From positions 1 to 6,081 of the forward strand of contig CAMVYG010000138.1 of assembly GCA_947171615.1 (NCBI GenBank): a stretch of 6,081 bases of DNA, in the 5' to 3' direction. Positions 1-5,586 of the stretch are shown in pieces. Below the pieces are notes generated by a model. It saw only the letters and a list, made by a program, of their open reading frames with translations. It searched no databases and was not told where the DNA came from. Every line of letters starts with the position of its first letter. Within the stretch, counting starts at the first letter, position 1. The stretch comes from an uncultured Clostridia bacterium (GTDB taxonomy: Bacteria; Bacillota; Clostridia; Oscillospirales; Acutalibacteraceae). Made by a program: the position numbers and the translations under genes.

Positions 1-1113
1 GGCGGGATCGGATAGAGAATTCAGAGCGCCGTTTATCACCTGCTCTACCGCGCTGCCGTTTGGGATATGGCGAAATATCCCGCTTTCTGTACACAGATAA
101 AGCGCTTCTCCCTGGGGATCGGAAAATAAAAGCACTTCGCCTGCGTTGAGAACGCCCTTGTTTGTATAGGTTTCTACCGTAACGGAAAGCCCCTGGGCGG
201 AATCTGCCTCGCTGTTCTCTCCGCCCCCTAAAAAGCTGCTTAAAGCCGCGTCGGCCTTTTGCAGGCTCCAGTCAGCCGTGCTGTAAATATCGATGCTGTC
301 ATAGGTTATGGCATAGAGAAGCTCTTTCACTACGGCAAAGCTGGTATAAGAGGTTTCCCCGCTGTTTTTCAGCGTGTGCAGAAGCTTTCCGGTTGGAAGC
401 TCAAAATGGAGCAGCTGCCCGGTAAAGTCCAGCCCCAGCAGAGAGCCATCCGGCAAAAAGCAGAAATGAGAAAGAGAGTTTTGGGGAGTAAAATTCCCAA
501 AGCTCGAAACAGCGGAGGCGCTGTCGGCTTCAGTGGAGCCTGTGCCCTCCGTTTCTACAGCGGGCAGGCTGCCGGTACTGTCGTTATCCTCCAACCCAGC
601 GGTATAGTCTTCCAGGCTTGCGTCCCAATCTATTTTTGGAAGAGAGAGCTTTATTTCCTCTTCTGTTCCGTTTTGATCCGCCAGAATATAGTGGTATTCT
701 TCATCTCCGGTGTTTATATTTGTTTCTGAATAGGAGAACAGAAGCTTTCCATCGGGCGTCCAGGCAGCGGAGGATAAGGAAGAATACCGCCGTGTGAAAT
801 CAGTGCTGAAATGCTTTTGCAAAGTGGGAGAGGAGATGGTTTCCTCCTGCCAGCTTGCGCCGTTGTCATCGGAAACGAAAAAACCGGTATCGTTCAGCAG
901 CTTCAGCTTGCCCTCTTCTTCATAAAGAGCTACCGGGTTTTTGAGATACTCATTTCCGGGCAGGGAAAGCTCAGTTTCCACATAGCGCCCTTTGGCGGGG
1001 GTGGAACCGGAAGCATTGTCCTCCTTGGAGGAGCAGCCGAAAGCGGAAAGCAGCAGAGCCGCAGAAAGGCAAAGCGCCGGAATACGTTTTGTGAAAAGAC
1101 CGGATCGTACCAT
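1..1113 (-). CDS. Surface lipoprotein with beta-propeller-like repeats (3' end missing)
   Basis: The frame is open from ATG at 1113 to the left edge: 371 codons, no stop, so the C-terminus lies outside. A Shine-Dalgarno AGGAAAGG (1124-1131) sits 10 bases before the ATG. Residues 1-26 are a lipoprotein signal: basic start (R3, K9, R10), hydrophobic core and SAFGC with Cys27 as the probable lipidated residue; Ala at -3 and Phe at -2 are less usual than the Leu-Ala/Ser pattern. Residues 81-88 read SDDNGASW, an Asp-box (BNR) motif. Blade-like pieces recur: AWTPDGKLLFSY (117-128), FLPDGSLLGLD (219-229), LLHFELPTGKLLHTL (234-248) and further strand-turn patterns to 365. Ser/Thr/Glu/Asp-rich stretches near 172-205 and 296-308 look like surface loops. 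Inference: an extracytoplasmic, membrane-tethered beta-propeller that binds something or acts as a scaffold. No catalytic residues are identified. It is divergent from a two-component system and shares its control region, so it is a probable target or accessory of that system. Confidence 0.5.
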   Translation of the reverse strand, partial: MVRSGLFTKRIPALCLSAALLLSAFGCSSKEDNASGSTPAKGRYVETELSLPGNEYLKNPVALYEEEGKLKLLNDTGFFVSDDNGASWQEETISSPTLQKHFSTDFTRRYSSLSSAAWTPDGKLLFSYSETNINTGDEEYHYILADQNGTEEEIKLSLPKIDWDASLEDYTAGLEDNDSTGSLPAVETEGTGSTEADSASAVSSFGNFTPQNSLSHFCFLPDGSLLGLDFTGQLLHFELPTGKLLHTLKNSGETSYTSFAVVKELLYAITYDSIDIYSTADWSLQKADAALSSFLGGGENSEADSAQGLSVTVETYTNKGVLNAGEVLLFSDPQGEALYLCTESGIFRHIPNGSAVEQVINGALNSLSDPA

Positions 1114-1149
1114 AAGCAAACATCCTTTCCTGAAAAAGATTCTGGAAAG

Positions 1150-1158
1150 AGAATAGCA
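1150..1158 (-). promoter_or_regulatory. Extended -10 box for the lipoprotein gene
   Basis: Read on the minus strand this is TGCTATTCT: a TGn extension followed by TATTCT (one mismatch to TATAAT). Transcription would start near 1143 and give a leader of about 30 bases. No good TTGACA-like box is found 16-18 bases upstream; that place is taken by the CTCTAAAAA repeats, whose nearer copy ends 9 bases from the hexamer. This suggests a promoter that needs an activator. Prediction only. Confidence 0.5.
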
Positions 1159-1164
1159 CGGCAG

Positions 1165-1212
1165 CCTCTAAAAAACCTCTAAAAAAATCAAAAATTTAAA
1201 TGCTTTTTAGAG
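1165..1212. promoter_or_regulatory. Probable response-regulator binding sites (two direct repeats and one inverted copy)
   Basis: CCTCTAAAAA occurs at 1165-1174 and again at 1176-1185, a period of 11 bases, or one helical turn. TTTTTAGAG at 1204-1212 is the same motif inverted, with a poorer TTTAAA half-site at 1195-1200 in the same orientation. OmpR/PhoB-family regulators typically bind tandem half-sites of about 11-bp period that replace the -35 element. Here the direct pair sits just upstream of the lipoprotein -10, and the inverted copy ends 11 bases upstream of the regulator's -10 at 1224. Inference: the neighbouring response regulator binds here and controls both divergent units, including its own. 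I saw no further copy elsewhere in the window. Confidence 0.5.
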
Positions 1213-1223
1213 ATTGAGTGGTT

Positions 1224-1229
1224 TATAAT
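1224..1229 (+). promoter_or_regulatory. -10 box for the two-component operon
   Basis: A perfect TATAAT with no convincing -35 hexamer 16-18 bases upstream (bases 1200-1207 read ATGCTTTT). The inverted TTTTTAGAG copy occupies 1204-1212. A start near 1236 would give a leader of about 38 bases with the ribosome site GGGAGG at 1261-1266. The combination of ideal -10, missing -35 and adjacent operator fits autoactivation. Confidence 0.5.
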
Positions 1230-1273
1230 AGGATCAGCACAAAGCGGAAGCATACAACAAGGGAGGCAGGCAG

Positions 1274-1948
1274 ATGCGTGTTTTGCTGATAGAGGATGAT
1301 ATCAGGCTGGCGGAATCTGTGAAGTTTCAGTTGGAAAAGGAAGGCTTCACGGTAGACCATTGCGAAGCCGGGGACGATGGGCTGCAATATGCCCTGGAGC
1401 AGGCCCATGATCTGATCCTGCTGGACCGTATGCTGCCGGGAATGGACGGCGTGGAGGTGCTGCGGGAGATGCGGGGGAAAAAAGTGAGCACCCCGGTGAT
1501 CCTGCTGACGGCGCTGGGAGAGCTGGGAGATAAAATACAGGGCCTGGACGCCGGGGCGGACGATTACCTGGTAAAGCCCTTTGCCTTTGGTGAGCTTTTG
1601 GCCCGGATCCGCAGCATCAGCCGCCGTCCGCAGACCTGGGAACAAAGCGATGCGCTGCGCTTTGGGGATTTACAGTTTTTCCCTTCGGAAAAGCGGTTGG
1701 AGGGTCCAGCGGGAAGCTGTGAGCTGTCGAAACGGGAAGCGGATCTATTGGAGTGCTTCCTGAAAAATCCGGGGCAGACGCTTCCCCGCTCTACGCTGCT
1801 TCTGCGGGTATGGGGCCCGGACGCCGATGTGGAGGACGGCAACCTGGATAACTATATTCATTTTTTGCGCAGACGGCTGCGTTCTTTAAAAAGCGGCCTG
1901 TGCTTTGCGACTGCCCGTGGCATAGGCTACCGGCTGGAAAAGAAATGA
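1274..1948 (+). CDS. OmpR/PhoB-family response regulator
   Basis: A 224-residue protein of normal length for the family. The start at 1274 is preceded by GGGAGG (1261-1266) with 7 bases of spacing. The N-terminal receiver domain (about 1-116) has the acidic pair D8/D9, phosphoacceptor D51 in LLDRMLPGMDG, T79 in LLTA and K101 in VKPF, so it should be phosphorylated by a cognate kinase. The C-terminal winged helix (about 126-224) carries LSKREADLLECFL (151-163), the likely recognition helix around 189-203 (NLDNYIHFLRRRL) and the ending RGIGYRLE (215-222); A214 replaces the commoner Val in the TVRG signature. It is a cytoplasmic DNA-binding activator or repressor. The kinase gene follows after 10 bases, so the two form an operon. 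The probable operator at 1165-1212 suggests it controls itself and the divergent lipoprotein. The family assignment is firm; the stimulus and regulon beyond this are unknown. Confidence 0.5.
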   Translation: MRVLLIEDDIRLAESVKFQLEKEGFTVDHCEAGDDGLQYALEQAHDLILLDRMLPGMDGVEVLREMRGKKVSTPVILLTALGELGDKIQGLDAGADDYLVKPFAFGELLARIRSISRRPQTWEQSDALRFGDLQFFPSEKRLEGPAGSCELSKREADLLECFLKNPGQTLPRSTLLLRVWGPDADVEDGNLDNYIHFLRRRLRSLKSGLCFATARGIGYRLEKK

Positions 1949-1952
1949 GGTG
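1947..1952 (+). promoter_or_regulatory. Ribosome site that sets the kinase start
   Basis: GAGGTG overlaps the response-regulator stop codon and lies 6 bases before ATG 1959. An in-frame GTG at 1950 is contained in this site and has no good Shine-Dalgarno of its own, so ATG 1959 is preferred. The overlap with the stop codon points to translational coupling. Confidence 0.5.
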
Positions 1953-1958
1953 ACGGCA

Positions 1959-3245
1959 ATGTTTCAAAAGCTGCATCGACAGATGACCTGGTTCTGCACG
2001 GCGGTTACAGGGGTTATCCTGGTGGCAATGACTCTTTTGTGTCTGCTGTTTTCCGAAAGCTCAATTCGCCAGAATGCCCGGCAGAGCTTTTTGAACGATT
2101 TGAATTCCGTGATCTCCTATCTGGAAAATCAAACGGTAATTTCCCACCAGTGGCTTTCCAAGGCGGAGGGAAACCAGCGGTTGTATCTGGATCTGTACGA
2201 TAACGGAGCCCCCCTTCTCCATAATTCTCTGGCAAAAACAGAGGAACGCAGAAGCCTTACCGCTTTGGCGCGGAAAATTGCTGCGGAGGAGTACGGGCTG
2301 GACGCGCTGCTTCCTGTTGCCAATTCCGTGCTGGTTCAGTCGGTGGAATTCTCCATGGAGGACGAAACAGGACAGGAATACTATGCCGCGGCAGCGGCAT
2401 TTCCCAGACAGGGAGGAACCCTCAGCGCCATAGCGGTATATCCCCTGGCGGAGCGTAACAGGCAGATCGTTACACAGCGGCTGCTTTTTGCCGCCATTGA
2501 TCTGCTGGGGCTTTTTTCGCTTGTGGTGTTCGCCTGGGGCTTTACCGGGCGCATGCTTCGGCCCCTGGAGGAAAGCCGGCAAAAGCAGACCCAGTTTGTA
2601 GCGGCGGCCTCTCATGAGCTGCGATCTCCCCTGGCGGTGATGCTTTCCAATTTGTCGGCGCTGGAAAAAGCGGAACCGGCGGAGCGGCAGAAATTTGAGG
2701 AAAATATCCGTGCCGAAGGGAACAGAATGTCCCGCCTGGTAGATGATATGCTGGCTTTAGCCAACGCGGACAGCCATTCCTGGAGCATGAGAAAGGAGCA
2801 GGTGGAAGCGGATACTCTGGCGCTGAATGTGTATGAGCGCTTTTTAGGCTCCGCCGGAGAAAAGCGGATTCATTTAAGCGTTTCTCTGCCGGAGGAAAGC
2901 CTGCCCCGATACGAATGGGACGGGGGGAGAGTGGAGCAGGCCCTTTCCGTACTGCTGGATAATGCTTTGAGCTATACGCCTCCCGAAGGGAGCATCGAAT
3001 TGATTTTGGAGCGGCAGCCGGGAAACCGGGTAAAATTTACTGTGCGGGATACCGGCCCCGGCGTGCCGGACAGCGAAAAGGAGCGGATTTTTGAGCGGTT
3101 TTACCGGGCGGATACCGCCCGGAAGGATCGGGAGCATTTTGGATTGGGCCTTTGTGTGGCAAAGGAGATCGCCGAGCTGCATAAGGGAAAGCTTTGGGTG
3201 GAAGACGCCCCCGGCGGCGGAGCGGCGTTCTGCCTGCTGCTGTAA
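1959..3245 (+). CDS. Membrane sensor histidine kinase, partner of the upstream regulator
   Basis: A 428-residue protein (counted from ATG 1959). Membrane segments at about 11-31 and 175-195 flank an extracytoplasmic region of about 140 residues that I cannot assign to a named sensor fold; it contains RLYLDLYDNGAPLL (74-87). Only about 23 residues separate the second membrane segment from the phosphoacceptor helix, so a full HAMP domain is absent; the linker RPLEESRQKQTQFVAAASHE resembles kinases of the CiaH type. The HisKA domain has H219 in SHELRSPL, and the HATPase_c domain has N335 (LLDNAL), D364 in DTGPGVP (G1), the F-box FERFYRAD and GLGL (395-398, G2). All motifs for autophosphorylation and phosphotransfer are present. 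Ser223 stands four residues after H219, where Thr or Asn is usual for phosphatase activity. The gene is operonic with the regulator and ends before a hairpin shared with the convergent tlpA-like gene. Family assignment is firm; the ligand is unknown. Confidence 0.5.
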   Translation: MFQKLHRQMTWFCTAVTGVILVAMTLLCLLFSESSIRQNARQSFLNDLNSVISYLENQTVISHQWLSKAEGNQRLYLDLYDNGAPLLHNSLAKTEERRSLTALARKIAAEEYGLDALLPVANSVLVQSVEFSMEDETGQEYYAAAAAFPRQGGTLSAIAVYPLAERNRQIVTQRLLFAAIDLLGLFSLVVFAWGFTGRMLRPLEESRQKQTQFVAAASHELRSPLAVMLSNLSALEKAEPAERQKFEENIRAEGNRMSRLVDDMLALANADSHSWSMRKEQVEADTLALNVYERFLGSAGEKRIHLSVSLPEESLPRYEWDGGRVEQALSVLLDNALSYTPPEGSIELILERQPGNRVKFTVRDTGPGVPDSEKERIFERFYRADTARKDREHFGLGLCVAKEIAELHKGKLWVEDAPGGGAAFCLLL

Positions 3246-3301
3246 GATAAAGAGGCCGATGCAGGCGGTTTTTCCCACAGGGGTTATGACCATAAAAAGG
3301 A

Positions 3302-3340
3302 AACACGGCGGAGCCGCTTTCAAAGCGGCTCCGCCGTGTT
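3302..3340 (-). terminator. Perfect 19-bp hairpin between convergent genes
   Basis: Bases 3302-3320 and 3322-3340 are exact reverse complements with one base between them, making a GC-rich stem (core GGCGGAGCCGC). On the minus strand the stem is followed by TCCTTTTTATG, a fair U-tract, 14 bases after the tlpA-like stop, so it should act as an intrinsic terminator for ccdA-tlpA. On the plus strand the tail is GTTCTCTG and then an A-run, so termination after the kinase gene is possible but weaker. Confidence 0.5.
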
Positions 3341-3354
3341 GTTCTCTGAAAAAA

Positions 3355-3945
3355 TTACTTTGCAGATTCAAGCAGGTCTTCCATATAAGTTGTCAACATC
3401 TGCTCGCTTAAAGCTCCCAGGTATGCGTTTGTTACCATGCCCTCTGCGTCGATCCACACCGTGGCGGGGATGGAATAGGCCCCATAGGCCATGGCCGCAT
3501 TTTGCTCCGTGTCAAAATAGACCGGGTAGGTGTAGCCGTTATCTTCCATAAATTCCTTTACGCCGTCTATGGTCTCCCGGGTTCCATCTGTCATATTGAC
3601 CATCAGGAAGGTCACGTCCTGCCCATAGGTTTCACAGGCCTTTTGAAAGGCGGGCAGCTCCGATTTGCATGGCCCGCACCAGGTAGCCCAGAAATTGATC
3701 ACGATGGGCTTTCCGAAAAAGTCCGAAAGTGAGACTTCGCTTCCTTCAGCGTCCAGAACCGTAAAGTCCGGCGCGGGAATTTTTTCAGGACGGGATTCTT
3801 CCGCAGACACGGAGCTTGAGGAAGAACTCGGCTCCGGGCTGTTCTCCGGCATATACTGCTGTGCCAAACGGGGATAGAGAATGGCTGCCGCCGCCAGCAG
3901 GATGACCAGCGCCGCCGCTAAAAGAATGGTAGTTTTTTTCTTCAT
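3355..3945 (-). CDS. Membrane-anchored thioredoxin-like protein (TlpA/ResA family)
   Basis: A 196-residue thiol-disulfide oxidoreductase acting outside the membrane. ATG 3945 has GGAAAGGA upstream. Residues 1-24 (MKKK, then a long Ala/Leu/Ile run) form a signal anchor; there is no lipobox Cys, so it is likely an uncleaved anchor. Residues 33-58 are a Ser/Pro/Glu linker with six consecutive Ser (40-45). The thioredoxin fold covers about 57-196: NFWATWCGPC with C90 and C93, followed by KSELP as in TlpA/ResA proteins, and the cis-Pro loop SIPATVWID with P160. Known relatives reduce disulfides in apocytochrome c (ResA), in spore-envelope targets (StoA) or in methionine sulfoxide reductase (streptococcal Etrx). 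It lies 51 bases downstream of ccdA on the same strand, and CcdA is the expected electron donor. Which client it serves cannot be told from this window; a fermentative anaerobe makes cytochrome c maturation less likely, but that is inference. Confidence 0.5.
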   Translation of the reverse strand: MKKKTTILLAAALVILLAAAAILYPRLAQQYMPENSPEPSSSSSSVSAEESRPEKIPAPDFTVLDAEGSEVSLSDFFGKPIVINFWATWCGPCKSELPAFQKACETYGQDVTFLMVNMTDGTRETIDGVKEFMEDNGYTYPVYFDTEQNAAMAYGAYSIPATVWIDAEGMVTNAYLGALSEQMLTTYMEDLLESAK

Positions 3946-3996
3946 GGTATGATTCCTTTCCTATAGCTAATTCGCTGCTCGTTGTTCACAGTTCTT

Positions 3997-4686
3997 TCAG
4001 GAAAAGACGGAAAGCAGAATATTCAGCCACCCGAAGGCCATGGCGATGCCCACAAGAATCAGGAAGCCGCCGCACACCAGATTGATGATCCTTCCGTGCC
4101 GCTTAATAAATTGAAAGGCGGTGTTCAGCTTTTCCAGCAAAAGGGCGGAAAGCACAAATGGCAGGCCCAGTCCCAGGGAATACACCAGCAGAAGAAGGGC
4201 GCCCTTTGCCGCGCCGCCGCTGGTGGAAGCAAGCATCAGGGCAGAGCCGAGAAACGCCCCTACACAGGGAGTCAGGCTGACGGAGTAGATCACGCCGAAC
4301 AGGAAAGCGGAAAACACGCTTCGGATCTCTCTGCCCGCTTTCATTCCCCGAAAAAACGGCAGAGGAATGATCTCCATGTAGCTCAGCCCAAAAAGAATTA
4401 CAATGATACCGCAAACAATGTTGACCACCGTTTGGTATTCCCTGAGAAACGCTCCCAGCGTTCCGGCAAACAAGCCAAGCAGGGTGAAAATCAGAGTAAA
4501 GCCCGCTACAAAGGCCAGGGCGCGGGGCAGGGCACGCCGCTTTTTTTGAGTTTCGTTTGCGGGATCTGTTTCTCCCGCAGAACTTGTGCCCCCTGCGAAA
4601 TAGGAAAGATACACGGGCAGCAGGGGCAGCATACAGGGGGACAAAAAGGAGATGATGCCCTCCAGAAGGGTAATAAAATACTGCAT
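3997..4686 (-). CDS. ccdA: CcdA/DsbD-type transmembrane electron carrier
   Basis: A 229-residue polytopic membrane protein, close to the usual CcdA size. An upstream in-frame ATG at 4800 would add 38 hydrophilic residues and begin within the promoter, so ATG 4686 with GAAAGGA (4693-4699, 6 bases away) is chosen. Six membrane segments are visible near 3-28, 55-80, 86-106, 123-152, 162-185 and 198-220. The two functional cysteines are in place: C18 in SFLSPCMLPLLPVY and C141 in SLTPCVGAFLG, the Pro-Cys pair that defines the family. It takes electrons from cytoplasmic thioredoxin and passes them to an extracytoplasmic thioredoxin-like partner. That partner is most likely the protein encoded just downstream. 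The promoter, a dyad over its -10 box and a leader hairpin lie upstream. No methionine sulfoxide reductase or cytochrome maturation gene is seen beside it. Family call is firm. Confidence 0.5.
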   Translation of the reverse strand: MQYFITLLEGIISFLSPCMLPLLPVYLSYFAGGTSSAGETDPANETQKKRRALPRALAFVAGFTLIFTLLGLFAGTLGAFLREYQTVVNIVCGIIVILFGLSYMEIIPLPFFRGMKAGREIRSVFSAFLFGVIYSVSLTPCVGAFLGSALMLASTSGGAAKGALLLLVYSLGLGLPFVLSALLLEKLNTAFQFIKRHGRIINLVCGGFLILVGIAMAFGWLNILLSVFS

Positions 4687-4692
4687 AATAAA

Positions 4693-4699
4693 TCCTTTC
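4693..4699 (-). promoter_or_regulatory. Ribosome site that sets the ccdA start
   Basis: GAAAGGA on the minus strand, 6 bases before ATG 4686. It decides between this start and the longer open frame that begins at 4800, which has no such site and would start upstream of the predicted RNA start. Confidence 0.5.
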
Positions 4700-4715
4700 G
4701 ATGATGGGTAATCTT

Positions 4716-4744
4716 TATGGTGTTCCCCGGCAGGGTCCACCATA
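4716..4744 (-). other. Predicted hairpin in the ccdA leader RNA
   Basis: On the minus strand TATGGTG (4744-4738) pairs perfectly with CACCATA (4722-4716). Inside, a GA/AA internal loop is followed by CCC pairing with GGG (4735-4733 and 4727-4725) and a five-base loop. It falls within the approximately 78-base leader between the predicted RNA start near 4764 and ATG 4686, and leaves the ribosome site free. It has no U-tract after it and matches no riboswitch I recognise; it may affect RNA stability or be chance. Confidence 0.5.
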
Positions 4745-4765
4745 TGCCGCATTCTTGAAAAATCA

Positions 4766-4783
4766 CTTCCAGTATACGGGAAG
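4766..4783. promoter_or_regulatory. 18-bp near-palindrome over the ccdA -10 box (candidate operator)
   Basis: CTTCCAGTATACGGGAAG has dyad symmetry CTTCC-n-GTATAC-n-GGAAG; 16 of 18 positions are symmetric, the exception being one A/G pair. It contains the entire -10 hexamer of the ccdA promoter (4771-4776), so a dimeric protein bound here would block RNA polymerase. No regulator gene of an obvious repressor family is in the window. The dyad is seen directly; its function is inferred. Confidence 0.5.
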
Positions 4784-4800
4784 ACCGTGGTGCAGGTCAA
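4771..4800 (-). promoter_or_regulatory. Promoter of the ccdA operon
   Basis: On the minus strand TTGACC (4800-4795) and TATACT (4776-4771) are separated by 18 bases. Each is one mismatch from the sigma-A consensus. RNA would start near 4764. This is the best-matching promoter in the window and would drive ccdA and the tlpA-like gene together. Confidence 0.5.
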
Positions 4801-4826
4801 GACTTACCGGCAAAGTTTTCTCTGCC

Positions 4827-4855
4827 TTTACTTTTTTACGGACCGGCTTTATAAT
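4827..4855 (+). promoter_or_regulatory. Promoter of the trmO-acetyltransferase unit
   Basis: TTTACT (4827-4832), 17 bases, then a perfect TATAAT (4850-4855). RNA would start near 4862, only about 16 bases before the GTG start and almost at the ribosome site, giving a very short leader. It is divergent from the ccdA promoter, with 26 bases between the two -35 boxes. Confidence 0.5.
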
Positions 4856-4862
4856 GAAGAAA

Positions 4863-4869
4863 AAGGAGG
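4863..4869 (+). promoter_or_regulatory. Ribosome site that sets the trmO start
   Basis: AAGGAGG, a near-ideal site, lies 8 bases before GTG 4878 and 14 bases before ATG 4884. The spacing favours GTG. Longer in-frame starts at ATG 4701 and ATG 4854 lie upstream of, or within, the -10 box and have no ribosome site. Confidence 0.5.
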
Positions 4870-4877
4870 GAACGCCT

Positions 4878-5570
4878 GTGGAAATGAAGCCGATCGGCTG
4901 GGTCAGAAGCGATTTTCAAAGTAAATTCGGGATCCCCCGGCAAAGCGGGCTGGTGGAGGCCCTTCAGGCACAGGTGGTTTTCGCTCCGGAATACCGGGTA
5001 AAGGAGGCCTTCCGGGGGCTTGAGGGCTTTTCCCACATTTGGCTTTTGTGGGAGTTTTCCCAAAGCGTCCGAAAGGAGTGGTCCCCTACGGTGCGCCCGC
5101 CCCGGCTGGGCGGAAATCAGCGCATGGGCGTGTTTGCCACCCGGTCTCCCTTTCGCCCCAATCCCCTGGGGCTTTCCTGCGTGAAGCTGGAAAAGATAGA
5201 ACTGGAAGGGCCGGAGGGCCCGGTTCTGCACATTCGGGGAGCAGATCTGCTGGACGGTACGCCTGTCTTTGATATTAAGCCTTATCTGCCCTATGCGGAC
5301 TGCCGCCCGGAAGCTTCAGGCGGCTTTGCGCCGGATACGCCCGGCGGGAAGCTTTCGGTGGAGCTGCCGCCAGAACTTGCGGAAAAGGTTCCCCCAAAAA
5401 AGCTTTCCGCGCTTTTAGGCGTGCTGGCAGGAGACCCCCGCCCCTCTTATCAAAACGACCCGGATCGGGTTTACGGCATGGCCTTTGCCGGGTTGGAAAT
5501 AAAATTCCGGGTGGAAAACGAAACGCTTTCTGTTCTGGACGTTCAGCGGCAGAAGGAATCTGAACAATAA
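4878..5570 (+). CDS. trmO: tRNA (N6-threonylcarbamoyladenosine(37)-N6)-methyltransferase TrmO (TsaA/YaeB)
   Basis: A 230-residue protein from a GTG start, close to the length I recall for E. coli TrmO (about 235). The family uses S-adenosylmethionine to methylate t6A at position 37 of certain threonine tRNAs to m6t6A in the cytoplasm, fine-tuning decoding. Family signatures: IGWVRSDF (6-13), KFGIPRQSGLV (16-26), GFSHIWLLWEFS (50-61), then the hallmark block at 72-100 with RPPRLGGNQRMGVFATRS and FRPNPLGLS. DIKPYLPYAD (132-141) follows, and the C-terminal DPRPSYQ (186-192) shows the smaller second domain is present too. Unlike the common short archaeal and bacterial TsaA forms it is full length. 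It is divergent from ccdA and probably co-transcribed with the acetyltransferase 30 bases downstream. The function is firm by family, though individual homologues have rarely been tested. Confidence 0.5.
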   Translation: MEMKPIGWVRSDFQSKFGIPRQSGLVEALQAQVVFAPEYRVKEAFRGLEGFSHIWLLWEFSQSVRKEWSPTVRPPRLGGNQRMGVFATRSPFRPNPLGLSCVKLEKIELEGPEGPVLHIRGADLLDGTPVFDIKPYLPYADCRPEASGGFAPDTPGGKLSVELPPELAEKVPPKKLSALLGVLAGDPRPSYQNDPDRVYGMAFAGLEIKFRVENETLSVLDVQRQKESEQ

Positions 5571-5586
5571 GCTTTGGCAGTCTGCC

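Noticed and set aside
259..1182. Plus-strand open frames of 156 and 123 codons
   Set aside because: They lie opposite the lipoprotein, which has a start, ribosome site, lipid signal and propeller motifs. The plus-strand products have no recognisable features.
1950..1958. GTG start three codons upstream for the kinase
   Set aside because: It lies inside the GAGGTG ribosome site that serves ATG 1959.
2383..2400. ATGCCGC / GCGGCAT stem inside the kinase gene
   Set aside because: It falls in a run of Ala codons (five Ala in a row), which makes such a stem likely by chance.
2061..2615. A 184-codon minus-strand frame inside the kinase gene
   Set aside because: It is the antisense shadow of a kinase with all its motifs, and has no ribosome site or domain.
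3104..3122. CCGGGCGG-ATA-CCGCCCGG hairpin inside the kinase gene
   Set aside because: It is a strong stem, but it encodes the conserved FYRADTA box, has no U-tract after it and no evident role.
3252..3273. Possible separate terminator right after the kinase gene (GCC/GGC stem then TTTTT)
   Set aside because: A 3-bp stem is too weak; the 19-bp hairpin downstream is a better candidate.
3284..3295. TTATG-AC-CATAA inverted repeat
   Set aside because: It is short, AT-rich and lies past the tlpA-like terminator with no promoter near it.
3982..4704. A 240-codon open frame on the plus strand antisense to ccdA
   Set aside because: It mirrors a clear CcdA with conserved Pro-Cys pairs; the translation is Lys/Gln/Gly-rich and low in structure, with no ribosome site.
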